The position numbers and the translations under genes were made by a program. Under the pieces are notes generated by a model that ran no database searches, was not told where the DNA came from, and saw only the letters and a list, made by a program, of their open reading frames with translations. A stretch of DNA of 64,000 nucleotides, from contig CACWOZ010000009.1 in assembly GCA_902762655.1 (NCBI GenBank), positions 1-64,000 of the forward strand, read 5' to 3'. Shown one piece after another: positions 7,451 through 14,845 of this stretch. The first letter of the stretch is position 1; every line of letters begins with the position of its first letter. Source of the DNA: an uncultured Bacteroidia bacterium (GTDB taxonomy: Bacteria > Bacteroidota > Bacteroidia > Bacteroidales > UBA932).

Positions 7451-7477
7451 GTGCGGTAGCCTAGAACGCTACCGCAC
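7451..7477 (+). terminator. intercistronic hairpin between precursor and maturase
   Basis: GTGCGGTAGC (7451-7460) and GCTACCGCAC (7468-7477) form a perfect 10-bp stem with the 7-nt loop CTAGAAC. There is no T-run after it (TTGGTTATG), so it may be a partial terminator or an RNA stabiliser that makes the precursor message more abundant than the enzyme message. Confidence 0.6.
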
Positions 7478-7483
7478 TTGGTT

Positions 7484-8908
7484 ATGTCATTTTTCAAGTT
7501 ACCATATATCTTGTATAGAGATTATCCGGATTTTGGTTATCTGACTGATAATCGGAATTTTGGGTATGATACGGCATCTAAAAGCAGCGTTAAGGTTGGA
7601 GATCGTGTTTTGTCAAAAACCGGGAGTGTGTTTTATTCGGTTTTAACGGAAGCCCCTCAAACCGTTGAAGATATTGCTCGTCGTTTACTTGACATTTTCG
7701 TTGGGGTTACAGCTGCTGAGATAGAAGAAGATATCAGAGTTTTTTTTCAGACGTTGGCTGAAGATGGCTTTGTGGGATGTGGTGTTTATCCTGTCTCACG
7801 AGTTTCCTTTTTCTCATATTCTGATATGGTCCCCAAGGCTGTACGGGAAGAGGGAATAGAGAGTGAGTCTGAAGAAGAGTTCTTTGAAAAGTGGGGCCGA
7901 AATTATCATTTATCCCGCGTTCATCTCGAAGTTTCTGCGCCTTGCAACGAGCGATGTGTTCATTGCTATTTCCCCGAGAATTATCGGAAAGGAGTAATGT
8001 CTCGGGAATTGTTCCTCCGAATCCTTGGGCAGTGCAAAGAATGTAACGTCTTGAGTATTACCATAAGTGGTGGAGAGCCTATGCTCAATCCGGATTTGCT
8101 GTTCTTCATCAAAGAGTGTCGTGAGAACAATATCTCTGTTAACTTGCTCTCAAATCTTATTCTTCTGTCGGATGAGATGCTTCATGAGTTCATCAAAACA
8201 CCATTGCTTAGTATTCAGACGTCGTTATACTCTATGTCGGCTGCAGTACATGACTCCATTACATCAGTGAGAGGAAGCTATGTGAAGACCAAGCGAGCAA
8301 TAGAGCTATTACATCAATACAATATCCCCATGCAAATCAATTGCCCAATCATGAAACAGAACAAGGATACCTATCATGATGTGCTTGAATGGGCGAAAAC
8401 AATGAATATAGAGGCAGATAGCGATTATATGCTGTTTGGCTGTTTTGATGGCTCTTGCAAGAACTTGAAGTGTCGGTTGGATCTGTCCGAGTTAGAGCCT
8501 TTTATTGCTAAAGAATTAGACCTTGGCAGAGAAGTCGGGAATCGGAATCATGCTATAGGTAAGAGCGACTATACCATTTGTCCTGTATGCATCAGTTCTC
8601 TTTGTGTTTCACATCGTGGTGAAGTATATCCGTGCGAGGGTTGGCAGAGCCATTCTTTGGGGAACATCAATGAACACTCCCTTAAAACGATTTGGGAAGA
8701 ATCCGAAAAGGTTAATGAGTTAAGAAGTCTTTCCTACGATGATTTCCCCAAATGCCAAGTCTGCAAAGACAAGGTGTTCTGTTCAATATGCCTGATAAGA
8801 AACGCGAACGAGAGTCACTCTGGTAGTTTTAGGGAGGTCAATCCGTATTATTGTAGTATTGCGCACTTGAAAGGAAGGCTTGCACTGAAGAACCATGTTT
8901 CTGATTAG
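7484..8908 (+). CDS. radical SAM/SPASM peptide maturase with N-terminal PqqD-like recognition domain
   Basis: 474 residues from the ATG at 7484 (a TTG at 7478 is in frame). Residues ~1-110 resemble a PqqD/RRE-type peptide-binding winged helix (APQTVEDIARRLL, EIEEDIRVFFQTLAEDGFVG). The radical SAM core starts with CNERCVHC (C154, C158, C161), followed by the SAM-binding ISGGEPMLNPDL. The C-terminal SPASM region has many cysteines (CPVCISSLC, YPCEGW, FPKCQVCKDKVFCSIC, YYCS) for two auxiliary FeS clusters. Such enzymes install thioether or C-C crosslinks in short peptides; the obvious substrate is the precursor 39 bp upstream. The gene is more AT-rich than the core genome, which suggests transfer. 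Confidence 0.85.
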   Translation: MSFFKLPYILYRDYPDFGYLTDNRNFGYDTASKSSVKVGDRVLSKTGSVFYSVLTEAPQTVEDIARRLLDIFVGVTAAEIEEDIRVFFQTLAEDGFVGCGVYPVSRVSFFSYSDMVPKAVREEGIESESEEEFFEKWGRNYHLSRVHLEVSAPCNERCVHCYFPENYRKGVMSRELFLRILGQCKECNVLSITISGGEPMLNPDLLFFIKECRENNISVNLLSNLILLSDEMLHEFIKTPLLSIQTSLYSMSAAVHDSITSVRGSYVKTKRAIELLHQYNIPMQINCPIMKQNKDTYHDVLEWAKTMNIEADSDYMLFGCFDGSCKNLKCRLDLSELEPFIAKELDLGREVGNRNHAIGKSDYTICPVCISSLCVSHRGEVYPCEGWQSHSLGNINEHSLKTIWEESEKVNELRSLSYDDFPKCQVCKDKVFCSICLIRNANESHSGSFREVNPYYCSIAHLKGRLALKNHVSD

Positions 8909-9182
8909 TAGAAGAATTTATTAATCGGTCGACCTTTGGCCGGAATTTATCCCCACCTGGTCGCTGCGCTCCCTTCCCGCCCATATGGGAAGCGGTCAAG
9001 CTCGCGTTCATTCCGGCGTGCGGCCGCTTGCCTTGCTGACGCGACCGTTACGCCTCCAATCACGCCAGCTTGGCTCCACTCCCCTGAGCACCTTTGCCGT
9101 CCAGGGGACTTCTGCTCTTACTGCCACGCGCCGGCGAGATGTAAGTGTCTTTTTGGTAAACTTTTTTCAGGACGACACATTT
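8909..9182. other. GC-rich gene-free stretch before repeat copy B
   Basis: About 270 bp with no convincing reading frame on either strand. It has no clear RNA gene signature that I can recognise and is markedly more GC-rich than the rSAM gene before it. It includes the short palindrome GGTCGACC just after the rSAM gene. It could be gene debris or a non-coding part of the element bounded by the 136-bp repeats. Confidence 0.4.
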
Positions 9183-9318
9183 GGCGTGCCACGTAAATCG
9201 CTGATCAACAGTTAATTGCTTAAAATGACCTGCCTGATTTTCGGTAGGTCATTTTCATTATCTATCTGATAACCAAACACTTCCATGGCACGCTATTCGC
9301 CAACTGTTTAGCCGGCCT
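9183..9318. repeat. 136-bp direct repeat, copy B (right border of the first accessory segment)
   Basis: Near-identical to 1403-1538. Its internal hairpin at about 9222-9255 reads AAAATGACCTGC...GTAGGTCATTTT: compared with copy A one C became T, turning a G-C pair into G-T while the stem is kept. The two copies enclose about 7.6 kb holding the OLD/UvrD operon, higBA and the RiPP locus. Confidence 0.85.
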
Positions 9319-9446
9319 CTTCCGGCAGGCCATCGGCACTCCTCCTTACTCTGAAGTGGGCAGTTGCATTGATTATTGCCCTGTGCGTGCTGATAGTGAT
9401 TGTGAGGCCTTTATTTGTGTGGGGTCTTGGCCAAACTCCCGAATGA
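9312..9446 (+). pseudogene. remnant of a small membrane protein
   Basis: An open frame without an ATG reads ALLLTLKWAVALIIALCVLI then VIVRPLFVWGLGQTPE and stops at 9446. This is one clear transmembrane segment with a short cytoplasmic-like tail. It begins inside the end of repeat copy B, so the 5' part was probably lost at the repeat junction. It may be chance, but the hydrophobic run is long. Confidence 0.3.
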
Positions 9447-9521
9447 TATTGCGCCAAATTCCCGAAAAGGGAGGAGAAATGTTTTTCGTTGATACATGTG
9501 CGAGAATAAACAAAAAATGTT

Positions 9522-9529
9522 TATTTTTG
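9522..9529 (+). promoter_or_regulatory. -7 box of abiEi
   Basis: TATTTTTG matches TAnnTTTG, 30 bp before the abiEi ATG. No good TTTG is seen at the -33 position. Confidence 0.5.
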
Positions 9530-9559
9530 CAGATGAAATATCAATAATAACGAAATGAT

Positions 9560-10366
9560 ATGGATAGTATAGCAGACTGGATAGACGCAAAACCTCCTCG
9601 TGGGAAATACACCTTTACGCGGGAGGAGGTGGTGGAGGCATTTCCGAGAATGAAGCCTGAAGTGATTTCTACAACGCTCTCGCGAGAGGTTAAGAAGGGC
9701 AGGATTATGATTCCACAACAGGGGTTCTATGTTATTATTCCGGAGGAGTACAAACTGCGGGGTGTGGTTCCGCAAGCGTTCTATATCGATGACCTGATGC
9801 GGTATCTGGGTAGGAGGTATTATGTGGCCTTGTTGAGTGCCGGTAGCTATCATGGGGCTTCTCATCAGGCTCCGATGACGTTTTGTGTGATGACGGAACC
9901 TCCGACAATGCGGGAGAAACGCACGAATAAGTATGCCACTAGGTTTTTTTACAGGCAGGAGATTCCGATGGAGTATGTGGAGCAACGGCAGACAAGGACG
10001 GGAAGTGTCAATGTGTCGTGCCCGGAACTGACGGCTATCGACCTGGTAACCTATCAGGAGCGAGCTGGGAGCATCACGCGGGCAGCCACGGTGCTGGCTG
10101 AGCTGGTGGAGAAAACGGACTTCGGGCAACGGGGGGCAGAGTTTGTGAAAGTGGCTCCAGTGGCTTGTTTCCAACGGTTGGGATACATACTGGAAGAGGT
10201 GCTGGAGGAGCCGGAGGCGGCTGATGCGGTATATGGCATGTTGAAGCGTGCTGGCGTGCGTCTGCAGAAGGCGGCCCTGAAGGTCGGCAAGGATGTGTCT
10301 GGTGCAGAGTTGAACAGTCGTTGGAAGATTTTGGTGAATGAACAGATTGACATTGACGAGTTATGA
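9560..10366 (+). CDS. AbiEi-family type IV antitoxin
   Basis: 268 residues. The N-terminal winged-helix domain (KYTFTREEVVEAFPRMKPEV, ISTTLSREVKKGRIMIPQQG, FYVIIPEEYKLRG) and the following YYVALLSAGSYHGASHQAP segment are typical of the AbiEi antitoxin family, which represses its own promoter and counteracts the AbiEii nucleotidyltransferase toxin. The toxin start codon at 10363 overlaps the antitoxin stop (ATGA), as in intact abiE operons, but the toxin is truncated. The antitoxin itself looks complete and undamaged. Confidence 0.8.
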   Translation: MDSIADWIDAKPPRGKYTFTREEVVEAFPRMKPEVISTTLSREVKKGRIMIPQQGFYVIIPEEYKLRGVVPQAFYIDDLMRYLGRRYYVALLSAGSYHGASHQAPMTFCVMTEPPTMREKRTNKYATRFFYRQEIPMEYVEQRQTRTGSVNVSCPELTAIDLVTYQERAGSITRAATVLAELVEKTDFGQRGAEFVKVAPVACFQRLGYILEEVLEEPEAADAVYGMLKRAGVRLQKAALKVGKDVSGAELNSRWKILVNEQIDIDEL

Positions 10367-10626
10367 TAGCACAATCGTATATTACAGAATGGAGCGAGAA
10401 GGCTCCGTGGAGCACGAATATACAGGTGGAGCAGGATCTGATTATCTGTCGGGCACTGTGCTCTATATATCAAGATGAGTTATTAGCACAGCATCTGGCT
10501 TTCCGCGGTGGTACTTGTGGAGCCTATCGACCGCAACGACCTGGACTTTCTGGGGCGGGAGACGGATTACCTGTTCAGCCACGGGCTCACGGATTTTGCG
10601 CTGGCCACGTTCCTCATCGAGGATAG
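10363..10626 (+). pseudogene. AbiEii nucleotidyltransferase toxin, N-terminal fragment
   Basis: The first ~48 residues are a normal AbiEii start (EWSEKAPWSTNIQVEQDLII, CRALCSIYQDEL, LAFRGGT). The family should continue with ALHKL and a DxD nucleotidyltransferase centre, but after FRGGT (near 10517) the frame turns into unrelated low-quality sequence and ends at 10626. The catalytic part is therefore missing. Right at the break another frame begins to look coding (10508-10723), so the damage is probably a deletion that joined two genes. Confidence 0.65.
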
Positions 10627-10723
10627 GAATGCCGAGCTAACTCCCTGGAAGGCAGCCCCGTCGTTGCCAAAATGTGTCGTGTGCTTTTATCGCCATAGTC
10701 TATGTCCCGGTCTCTTTTTATAG
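10508..10723 (+). pseudogene. internal fragment of a second protein, possibly a nucleotidyltransferase
   Basis: The +1 frame relative to abiEii reads VVLVEPIDRNDLDFLGRETD, YLFSHGLTDFALATFLIEDR, then loses coding character after about NAELTPW. There is no proper start. The beginning resembles what follows the DxD of small MNT-type nucleotidyltransferases, which is only a weak resemblance. It is probably the far side of the deletion that removed the abiEii core. Confidence 0.3.
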
Positions 10724-11485
10724 TTCAATCACCGCGTCTTTCCTGAAGGCTGCGTGCTCGTTACTGAAGACGTATCCCAGTTGGTTGCAAAGGAGTTGGG
10801 TGCGGCCGATGGTCTCGCCCGAGCCACCCGGGAAATGGGTGTGCCCATAGATCCAATAATCGGCGCCGGAGGCCTCGATGAAGGCGTCCAGGTCCACCTG
10901 GAAGGCCGAGTTGAGCGCGCCGCCAGGATAACCGTTGAACGCCGGCCGGAGGGTGGGGCAGTGGTGCGTCACGATGACCTTATGCCCGGCCGTGGAGGCT
11001 TTCAATGCCTCTTGGAGCCACTGCAGACACCTCTCATGCAGGCTATCTACGTCGTTGGCGCAGAAACGCTCGCCGTCCAGCACTCCATGGCGGAAGTCGT
11101 TCATCCATTGCTGGATGGTATAAAGATAAACAGGGTCTATCCGCGTCCATAAAGTGGTGAAAAACAGTTCGGTATCCTCAATAACAACGCTTGTATTATT
11201 GAGGTAGCGCACGTTTTGCCGATAGGCTAACTCGAAGTCCTCCAAGGTCTGCGCAATATCGTATCCATGGTAGAATTCGTGATTTCCCGGAACGATGAAA
11301 GTCTCTTTATAATGTGCTGAACACCAGTCGAAAAAGCGGCGCTTGATCATCTTCCTGTCTCCAAGATAGGAGATGTCTCCGGCCAGGACCAGGATGTCCC
11401 CGACAGGCTGGATGCCGCCCATCTCGATGTAGTCACGGTTGTCTGCAAATTCCAGATGCAGGTCTGATGCGTATTGAATTTTCAT
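10718..11485 (-). CDS. calcineurin-like metallophosphoesterase
   Basis: 255 residues with all metallophosphoesterase motifs: DLHLE (D-x-H, residues 8-12), LVLAGDIS, IVPGNHEFYHG, VTHHCPT and YGHTHFP. These residues bind two metal ions and hydrolyse phosphodiesters or phosphomonoesters; the substrate is unknown. The length is normal for stand-alone members. It is transcribed on the minus strand, facing the abiE debris, and the gene appears intact. The 11486-11990 region upstream contains a frameshifted remnant and a palindrome. Confidence 0.85.
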   Translation of the reverse strand: MKIQYASDLHLEFADNRDYIEMGGIQPVGDILVLAGDISYLGDRKMIKRRFFDWCSAHYKETFIVPGNHEFYHGYDIAQTLEDFELAYRQNVRYLNNTSVVIEDTELFFTTLWTRIDPVYLYTIQQWMNDFRHGVLDGERFCANDVDSLHERCLQWLQEALKASTAGHKVIVTHHCPTLRPAFNGYPGGALNSAFQVDLDAFIEASGADYWIYGHTHFPGGSGETIGRTQLLCNQLGYVFSNEHAAFRKDAVIEL

Positions 11486-11497
11486 GGTCTATGTACG

Positions 11498-11830
11498 TTA
11501 CGGCATGCCGATGATGCCTTTGATAAAGTCGATGGCACGTTTGGAGCCGTGTACCTTTTCCTGTACGACGAATCGTGCTTTGGCAGGGGTGTGGAACTGT
11601 ATTTTTTGAATGACAACATAGCGTCTTGTCTTTGTAAAGGTAGGCCGACTGAAGTCCGATTCCAATTTCGTCTCTTTTAATAATGTATGGACTGGCTTTG
11701 TGGGAGCCGAGGGCTTGGGTGAATTTCTTTTTGATCCTTGAGATAGTAGAGTAGTAGACGGTTTTGGATTCGGCGCATAGGGATTCCATTGCGTCATGCT
11801 GGAGGGCTTCGTCGGAGTAGATGGATTCGC
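11498..11830 (-). pseudogene. frameshifted coding remnant, unrecognised
   Basis: Two minus-strand frames join plausibly: YSDEALQHDAMESLCAESKT, VYYSTISRIKKKFTQALGSH, KASPYIIKRDEIGIGLQSAY, LYKDKT in one, and RRYVVIQKIQFHTPAKARFV, VQEKVHGSKRAIDFIKGIIG in the next, ending at 11498. A single frameshift near 11625 would connect them into about 105 residues. The composition is protein-like, but I recognise no family. It ends 12 bp before the phosphoesterase ATG, so the two could once have been an operon. Confidence 0.35.
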
Positions 11831-11892
11831 CCTATGTTTTGTGAGTCCTTCATCGTAGGCAAATATCCATTATATGATTGGCAAATTCAAAT

Positions 11893-11910
11893 GATTACAA
11901 GCTTGTAATC
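11893..11910. promoter_or_regulatory. perfect 18-bp palindrome
   Basis: GATTACAAGCTTGTAATC is a perfect inverted repeat, about 80 bp before the 11991 gene and about 60 bp behind the start of the 11830 remnant. It looks like a dimeric-repressor operator in a divergent intergenic region. No regulator gene is adjacent. Confidence 0.4.
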
Positions 11911-11990
11911 GCTTGGAATTGCTGATTCTTTTGATATGGAGAAGGCTCATTTAATTTGTTAGTTCGCTCGATATTTCGTACCTTTATATC

Positions 11991-12587
11991 ATGATGAAAC
12001 AAGGTGGCATAGAGGCCAGATTGATTTGGCTTTTTCTCACTTCCGGCGCTTCGGGAGTGCTGAAAGAGCCTGGGGCGGACTATGGGGGGATGTTGGAGCA
12101 GATGGAGGCGGATGAGCTTTTGCGCCTGCTGGAGATGGTGCGAGGGCGGCTAAAGGAATTAGGTGTTAATGAGGAATCAAACCAGAAGCAAGAACCAGTC
12201 AAACTGTTCATTGATAAGAACTATACCATCAGGATGGATGCCGCGGATGGCCCAGAGATGCCCCTCCGTCCATTGGTGAAGGCACTATTTATCCTGTTTC
12301 TGAAGCATCCGGAAGGCATTTTATTGAAACAGAGGGATCTTTATCAAGAGGAGTTGGAGGAGATTTACTCCGTGATTTCTCCTGTTCTTGCCAAGGAGGT
12401 GGTGCAGGACAGAGTCTATCGTCTGGTTAACATCCAGGACAATTCGTTCAGCGAGAAAGCTTCGGTGCTCAATGCCCGCCTGGATGATCTGCTGCCGAAG
12501 GGCACGGCAGATTGTTATAAGATTCAAGGATATAACGGTCATCCTCGCCGGATCCCGCTTAATCCGCTTCTGGTTAGTTGGTTATAA
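11991..12587 (+). CDS. hypothetical protein, 198 residues
   Basis: A soluble protein opening MMKQGGIEARLIWLFLTSGA, with an acidic helical N-terminal half, a central LRPLVKALFILFLKHPEGIL segment that resembles the helical part of a winged-helix domain, and a C-terminal end HPRRIPLNPLLVSWL. It has no signal peptide and no membrane segment. A TACCTTTA box lies about 10 bp upstream. The 'LFLKHPEGILLKQRDLYQEE' stretch is like DNA-binding domains of some Bacteroidota regulators, but this is only an impression. I do not recognise the family. Confidence 0.6.
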   Translation: MMKQGGIEARLIWLFLTSGASGVLKEPGADYGGMLEQMEADELLRLLEMVRGRLKELGVNEESNQKQEPVKLFIDKNYTIRMDAADGPEMPLRPLVKALFILFLKHPEGILLKQRDLYQEELEEIYSVISPVLAKEVVQDRVYRLVNIQDNSFSEKASVLNARLDDLLPKGTADCYKIQGYNGHPRRIPLNPLLVSWL

Positions 12588-12600
12588 ATAGAAAATAATT

Positions 12601-12702
12601 GGGATTAAGAAGGATTCACTATTTGAGAAGTTAGTTATCGGGGAAATCAACGGCTTGGGTGCCAAGTTCTATGGCAAGGCCCACTCCGCCCCCTGCCCCT
12701 AA
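12601..12702 (+). pseudogene. short coding-like remnant
   Basis: An open frame without ATG reads GIKKDSLFEKLVIGEINGLG, AKFYGKAHSAPCP and stops at 12702. It looks like the tail of a protein, but I cannot assign a family. It sits directly behind the 11991 gene, before the Zn-ribbon/CDF operon. Confidence 0.2.
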
Positions 12703-12753
12703 CCAGTAATCCAAAAATTCTTCCTATCTTTACCAAAAACAAACGGAATAACT

Positions 12754-13023
12754 ATGGAACAGAAGTTTTGTCAAAGTTGCGGTATGCCGCTGACTCAAGA
12801 GACAATGGGCACGAATGCCGATGGCACCAAGAATGAAGATTATTGCATCTACTGCTATAAGGATGGTAAGTTCGCCATGGATTGCACGATGGAAGAAATG
12901 ATTCAGTTCTGTGCCCAGTTTGTGGATGAAGTGAACAAAAATCTGCCTCAGCCCATTACCAGGGAACAGTACGTCGAATCTATGCGCCAGTACTTTCCGA
13001 TGCTCAAGCGCTGGAAGAAGTAA
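12754..13023 (+). CDS. small zinc-ribbon protein (zf-ribbon_2 type)
   Basis: 89 residues. Two cysteine pairs, FCQSCGMPL (C6, C9) and YCIYCYKDGKF, form a zinc ribbon, followed by a helical part (DCTMEEMIQFCAQFVDEVNK). This is the common 'putative zinc ribbon' family of short cytoplasmic proteins of unknown role. A TATCTTTA box lies about 25 bp upstream. Only 3 bp separate it from the cation diffusion facilitator, so the pair is probably co-transcribed and may share a metal (Zn/Fe) theme. Confidence 0.8.
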   Translation: MEQKFCQSCGMPLTQETMGTNADGTKNEDYCIYCYKDGKFAMDCTMEEMIQFCAQFVDEVNKNLPQPITREQYVESMRQYFPMLKRWKK

Positions 13024-13026
13024 GGC

Positions 13027-13938
13027 ATGTCCCGCGAAAGCGAAATATCTAAGGTAACCCTCACCGGCAGCATTGTGAATCTGCTGCTGGTGAGCCTGAA
13101 GGCGGTTGCGGGGGTGGTGGGGCATAGTGCTGCGATGATCTCGGATGCGGTGCATTCTCTGTCGGACTTCGTTACGGATATTGTCGTCCTCATTTTTGTC
13201 CGAATCTCCGCACAGCCGCAGGACGAGGGACACGATTACGGCCATGGCAAGTTCGAGACGCTTGCGACGCTGTTCATCGGCCTGGCACTGGCTGCTGCGG
13301 CCATAGCCATAGTAGTAAGCGGGGCCGTCAAACTGGCTCACTGGCTCCAGGGGGAGCAACTGCAAAGCCCGGACATAATCGCTCTTTGGGCAGCACTCAT
13401 CTCCATAGCGGTCAAGGAAATCCTCTATCAATACACCCGCATAAAGGGCCGCAAACTCGACTCGCCGGCTCTGGAGGCGAATGCCTGGCACCATCGTTCG
13501 GATGCGTTGAGTTCCATCGGCGCTGCCGTCGGCATCGGGGGAGCCATACTACTTGGCCCAAAATGGGCCGTTTTGGATCCTCTTGCTTCCATCGTGGTGG
13601 GCGCGATGCTGGTAAAGGTTGCCTGGGACCTGCTGGGGCCATCTTTCGGAGAACTTACGGAGAGTTCTCTTCCGGCTGATACCGAGCGGGAAATGCTGGA
13701 GATTATCCGTAGCGTGCCAGGGGTGGAAGATCCGCACAACCTCCGCACGCGCCGCATCGGCAATCGCATCGCCGCCGAAGTCCATATCCGCCTGGACGGA
13801 GACCTTACGCTACAAGAGGCCCACGAGAAGGCCTCGGAGGTGGAGCGACGTTTTAAGGACCGCTTCGGAGAGCAGTCCCATATCATCGTTCACATGGAGC
13901 CTATAAAATCTGCCCGGAAGCCGGTGCAGGCAAACTAG
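13027..13938 (+). CDS. cation diffusion facilitator (CDF) family transporter
   Basis: 303 residues, inner membrane. Six transmembrane segments are expected; TM2 carries the metal-site motif HSLSD (with upstream ISDAVHS) and TM5 the HHRSD motif, the two halves of the divalent-metal site. The C-terminal cytoplasmic domain (VPGVEDPHNLRTRRIGNRIA, AEVHIRLDGDLTLQEAH, IIVHMEP) is the ferredoxin-like ZT dimer domain. It should export Zn, Fe or Mn in exchange for protons. The start is the ATG 3 bp after the Zn-ribbon gene. The 3' end overlaps the convergent UDG-like gene by 4 bp. Confidence 0.88.
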   Translation: MSRESEISKVTLTGSIVNLLLVSLKAVAGVVGHSAAMISDAVHSLSDFVTDIVVLIFVRISAQPQDEGHDYGHGKFETLATLFIGLALAAAAIAIVVSGAVKLAHWLQGEQLQSPDIIALWAALISIAVKEILYQYTRIKGRKLDSPALEANAWHHRSDALSSIGAAVGIGGAILLGPKWAVLDPLASIVVGAMLVKVAWDLLGPSFGELTESSLPADTEREMLEIIRSVPGVEDPHNLRTRRIGNRIAAEVHIRLDGDLTLQEAHEKASEVERRFKDRFGEQSHIIVHMEPIKSARKPVQAN

Positions 13939-14504
13939 AACAGCCGTCGGTAGAATTCGGCTTTGCGCTCCAGAGGCATGGGATAGGCCCGGGAGGTGGA
14001 TGGCATGCGCCAGAATTGCAAAGATGCCCGGTCGGGACAAGCAATCTCCACATATTCTCCTATCGTTGGCACTCCGCACCCGAAGCACTCTGCAACAACT
14101 CCGGTTGCCTTTTCTCCCGTGGTAATGATCCTCCGGCAGGAGGGGATGCGGGCCAGTAGCGCGGGGATGTCCGTTGGAGTTACCACTTCCAGAAAGGCGT
14201 CGGATGCATTGTCCTTCAGGCGTCGCACTTCGCAGGCGGTGTCGTAGAAGGCCAGGCCCTCGCAGGTGCAGAACTGGCGGATGGCTGCCTCGTTGAAACG
14301 CTTCTCGGCCGGGATGCAGAAGTGGTCCTTGTCTCCGAAGTGGATTAGCCCCATAATCCGCCAGAAGTCGTTGATCCAGTTAGGGTAGTAGAAGGGAATG
14401 GACCAGCGGTGGGGTTGGGGAGGGAAGCTGCCCAGGAAGAGCATCCTTGCTCCGGAGGGCAGGAATGGCTCGAAGGGGTGGCGTTCGGTTTTCGGCAGGG
14501 TCAC
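13935..14504 (-). CDS. uracil-DNA glycosylase superfamily protein
   Basis: 189 residues. Seen: LFLGSFPPQPHRW, which corresponds to the catalytic loop of MUG/UDG-like glycosylases (GxNP/GSFPP type), FYYPNWINDFWRIMG, an internal TTGEKATG and the C-terminal WRMPSTSRAYP (the M-P-S-T-S motif of this superfamily). It should remove uracil or mispaired bases from DNA. The conserved polar residues of true UDG are not all present, so substrate specificity is open. It converges on the CDF gene with a 4-bp overlap. Confidence 0.75.
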   Translation of the reverse strand: MTLPKTERHPFEPFLPSGARMLFLGSFPPQPHRWSIPFYYPNWINDFWRIMGLIHFGDKDHFCIPAEKRFNEAAIRQFCTCEGLAFYDTACEVRRLKDNASDAFLEVVTPTDIPALLARIPSCRRIITTGEKATGVVAECFGCGVPTIGEYVEIACPDRASLQFWRMPSTSRAYPMPLERKAEFYRRLF

Positions 14505-14619
14505 GGTGTCTAGTCCTGATATCGGTTTACATTGATGTCACGAAGATACACCATTTTCGCGACATTCTTATTGCCGTCCCTGCATGAGAGCCCAGTCCGA
14601 TCTGGAAAGGGGACAGAGA

Positions 14620-14707
14620 GGCGTGCTACGTAAGTTATTACAGCACAGCGAGATACTTAAAGTAGGTTGTTTGATTAGTTGCCCGTGTAGGTTGGGCTTT
14701 TAATCAA
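14620..14707. repeat. diverged third copy of the 136-bp repeat, with hairpin
   Basis: Starts GGCGTGCTACGTAAG (copies A/B: GGCGTGCCACGTAAA) and keeps the ACAG...ACTTAAA order and spacing before a hairpin, TTTGATTA...GCCC/GGGC...TAATCAAA (about 14670-14707). It sits between the accessory genes and rfbA and looks like the right border of the second accessory segment. 14505-14619 shows nothing recognisable. Confidence 0.55.
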
Positions 14708-14749
14708 ATAAACGTTAGAAATCCCAAAATAATTCCTAACTTCGCAGAA

Positions 14750-14845
14750 ATGATGGCCGGCAGTGTGAGCAACTCTGCAACGGAAAGAATGGAAACGGGC
14801 AGGCCGCGAGAAGGCCTGCTGGAGATAATTAACCAGTTATTATGA
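14750..14845 (+). CDS. possible 31-residue upstream ORF coupled to rfbA
   Basis: An ORF beginning [20 protein letters not shown] ends TGA overlapping the rfbA ATG (ATGA). A TAACTTCG box at 14737-14744 would start transcription near its ATG, so translation is possible but not certain. Composition is not strongly protein-like. Confidence 0.25.
   Translation: MMAGSVSNSATERMETGRPREGLLEIINQLL

Noticed and set aside
8936..9215. Overlapping 76- and 86-residue ORFs in the GC-rich gap
   Set aside because: Both are rich in Arg, Ser and Pro, have no start signal or homologous motif, and mirror base composition only.
1..14700. Integrated prophage or conjugative element
   Set aside because: No integrase, structural phage gene, relaxase or transfer gene is present in the accessory region; only small cassettes and debris.
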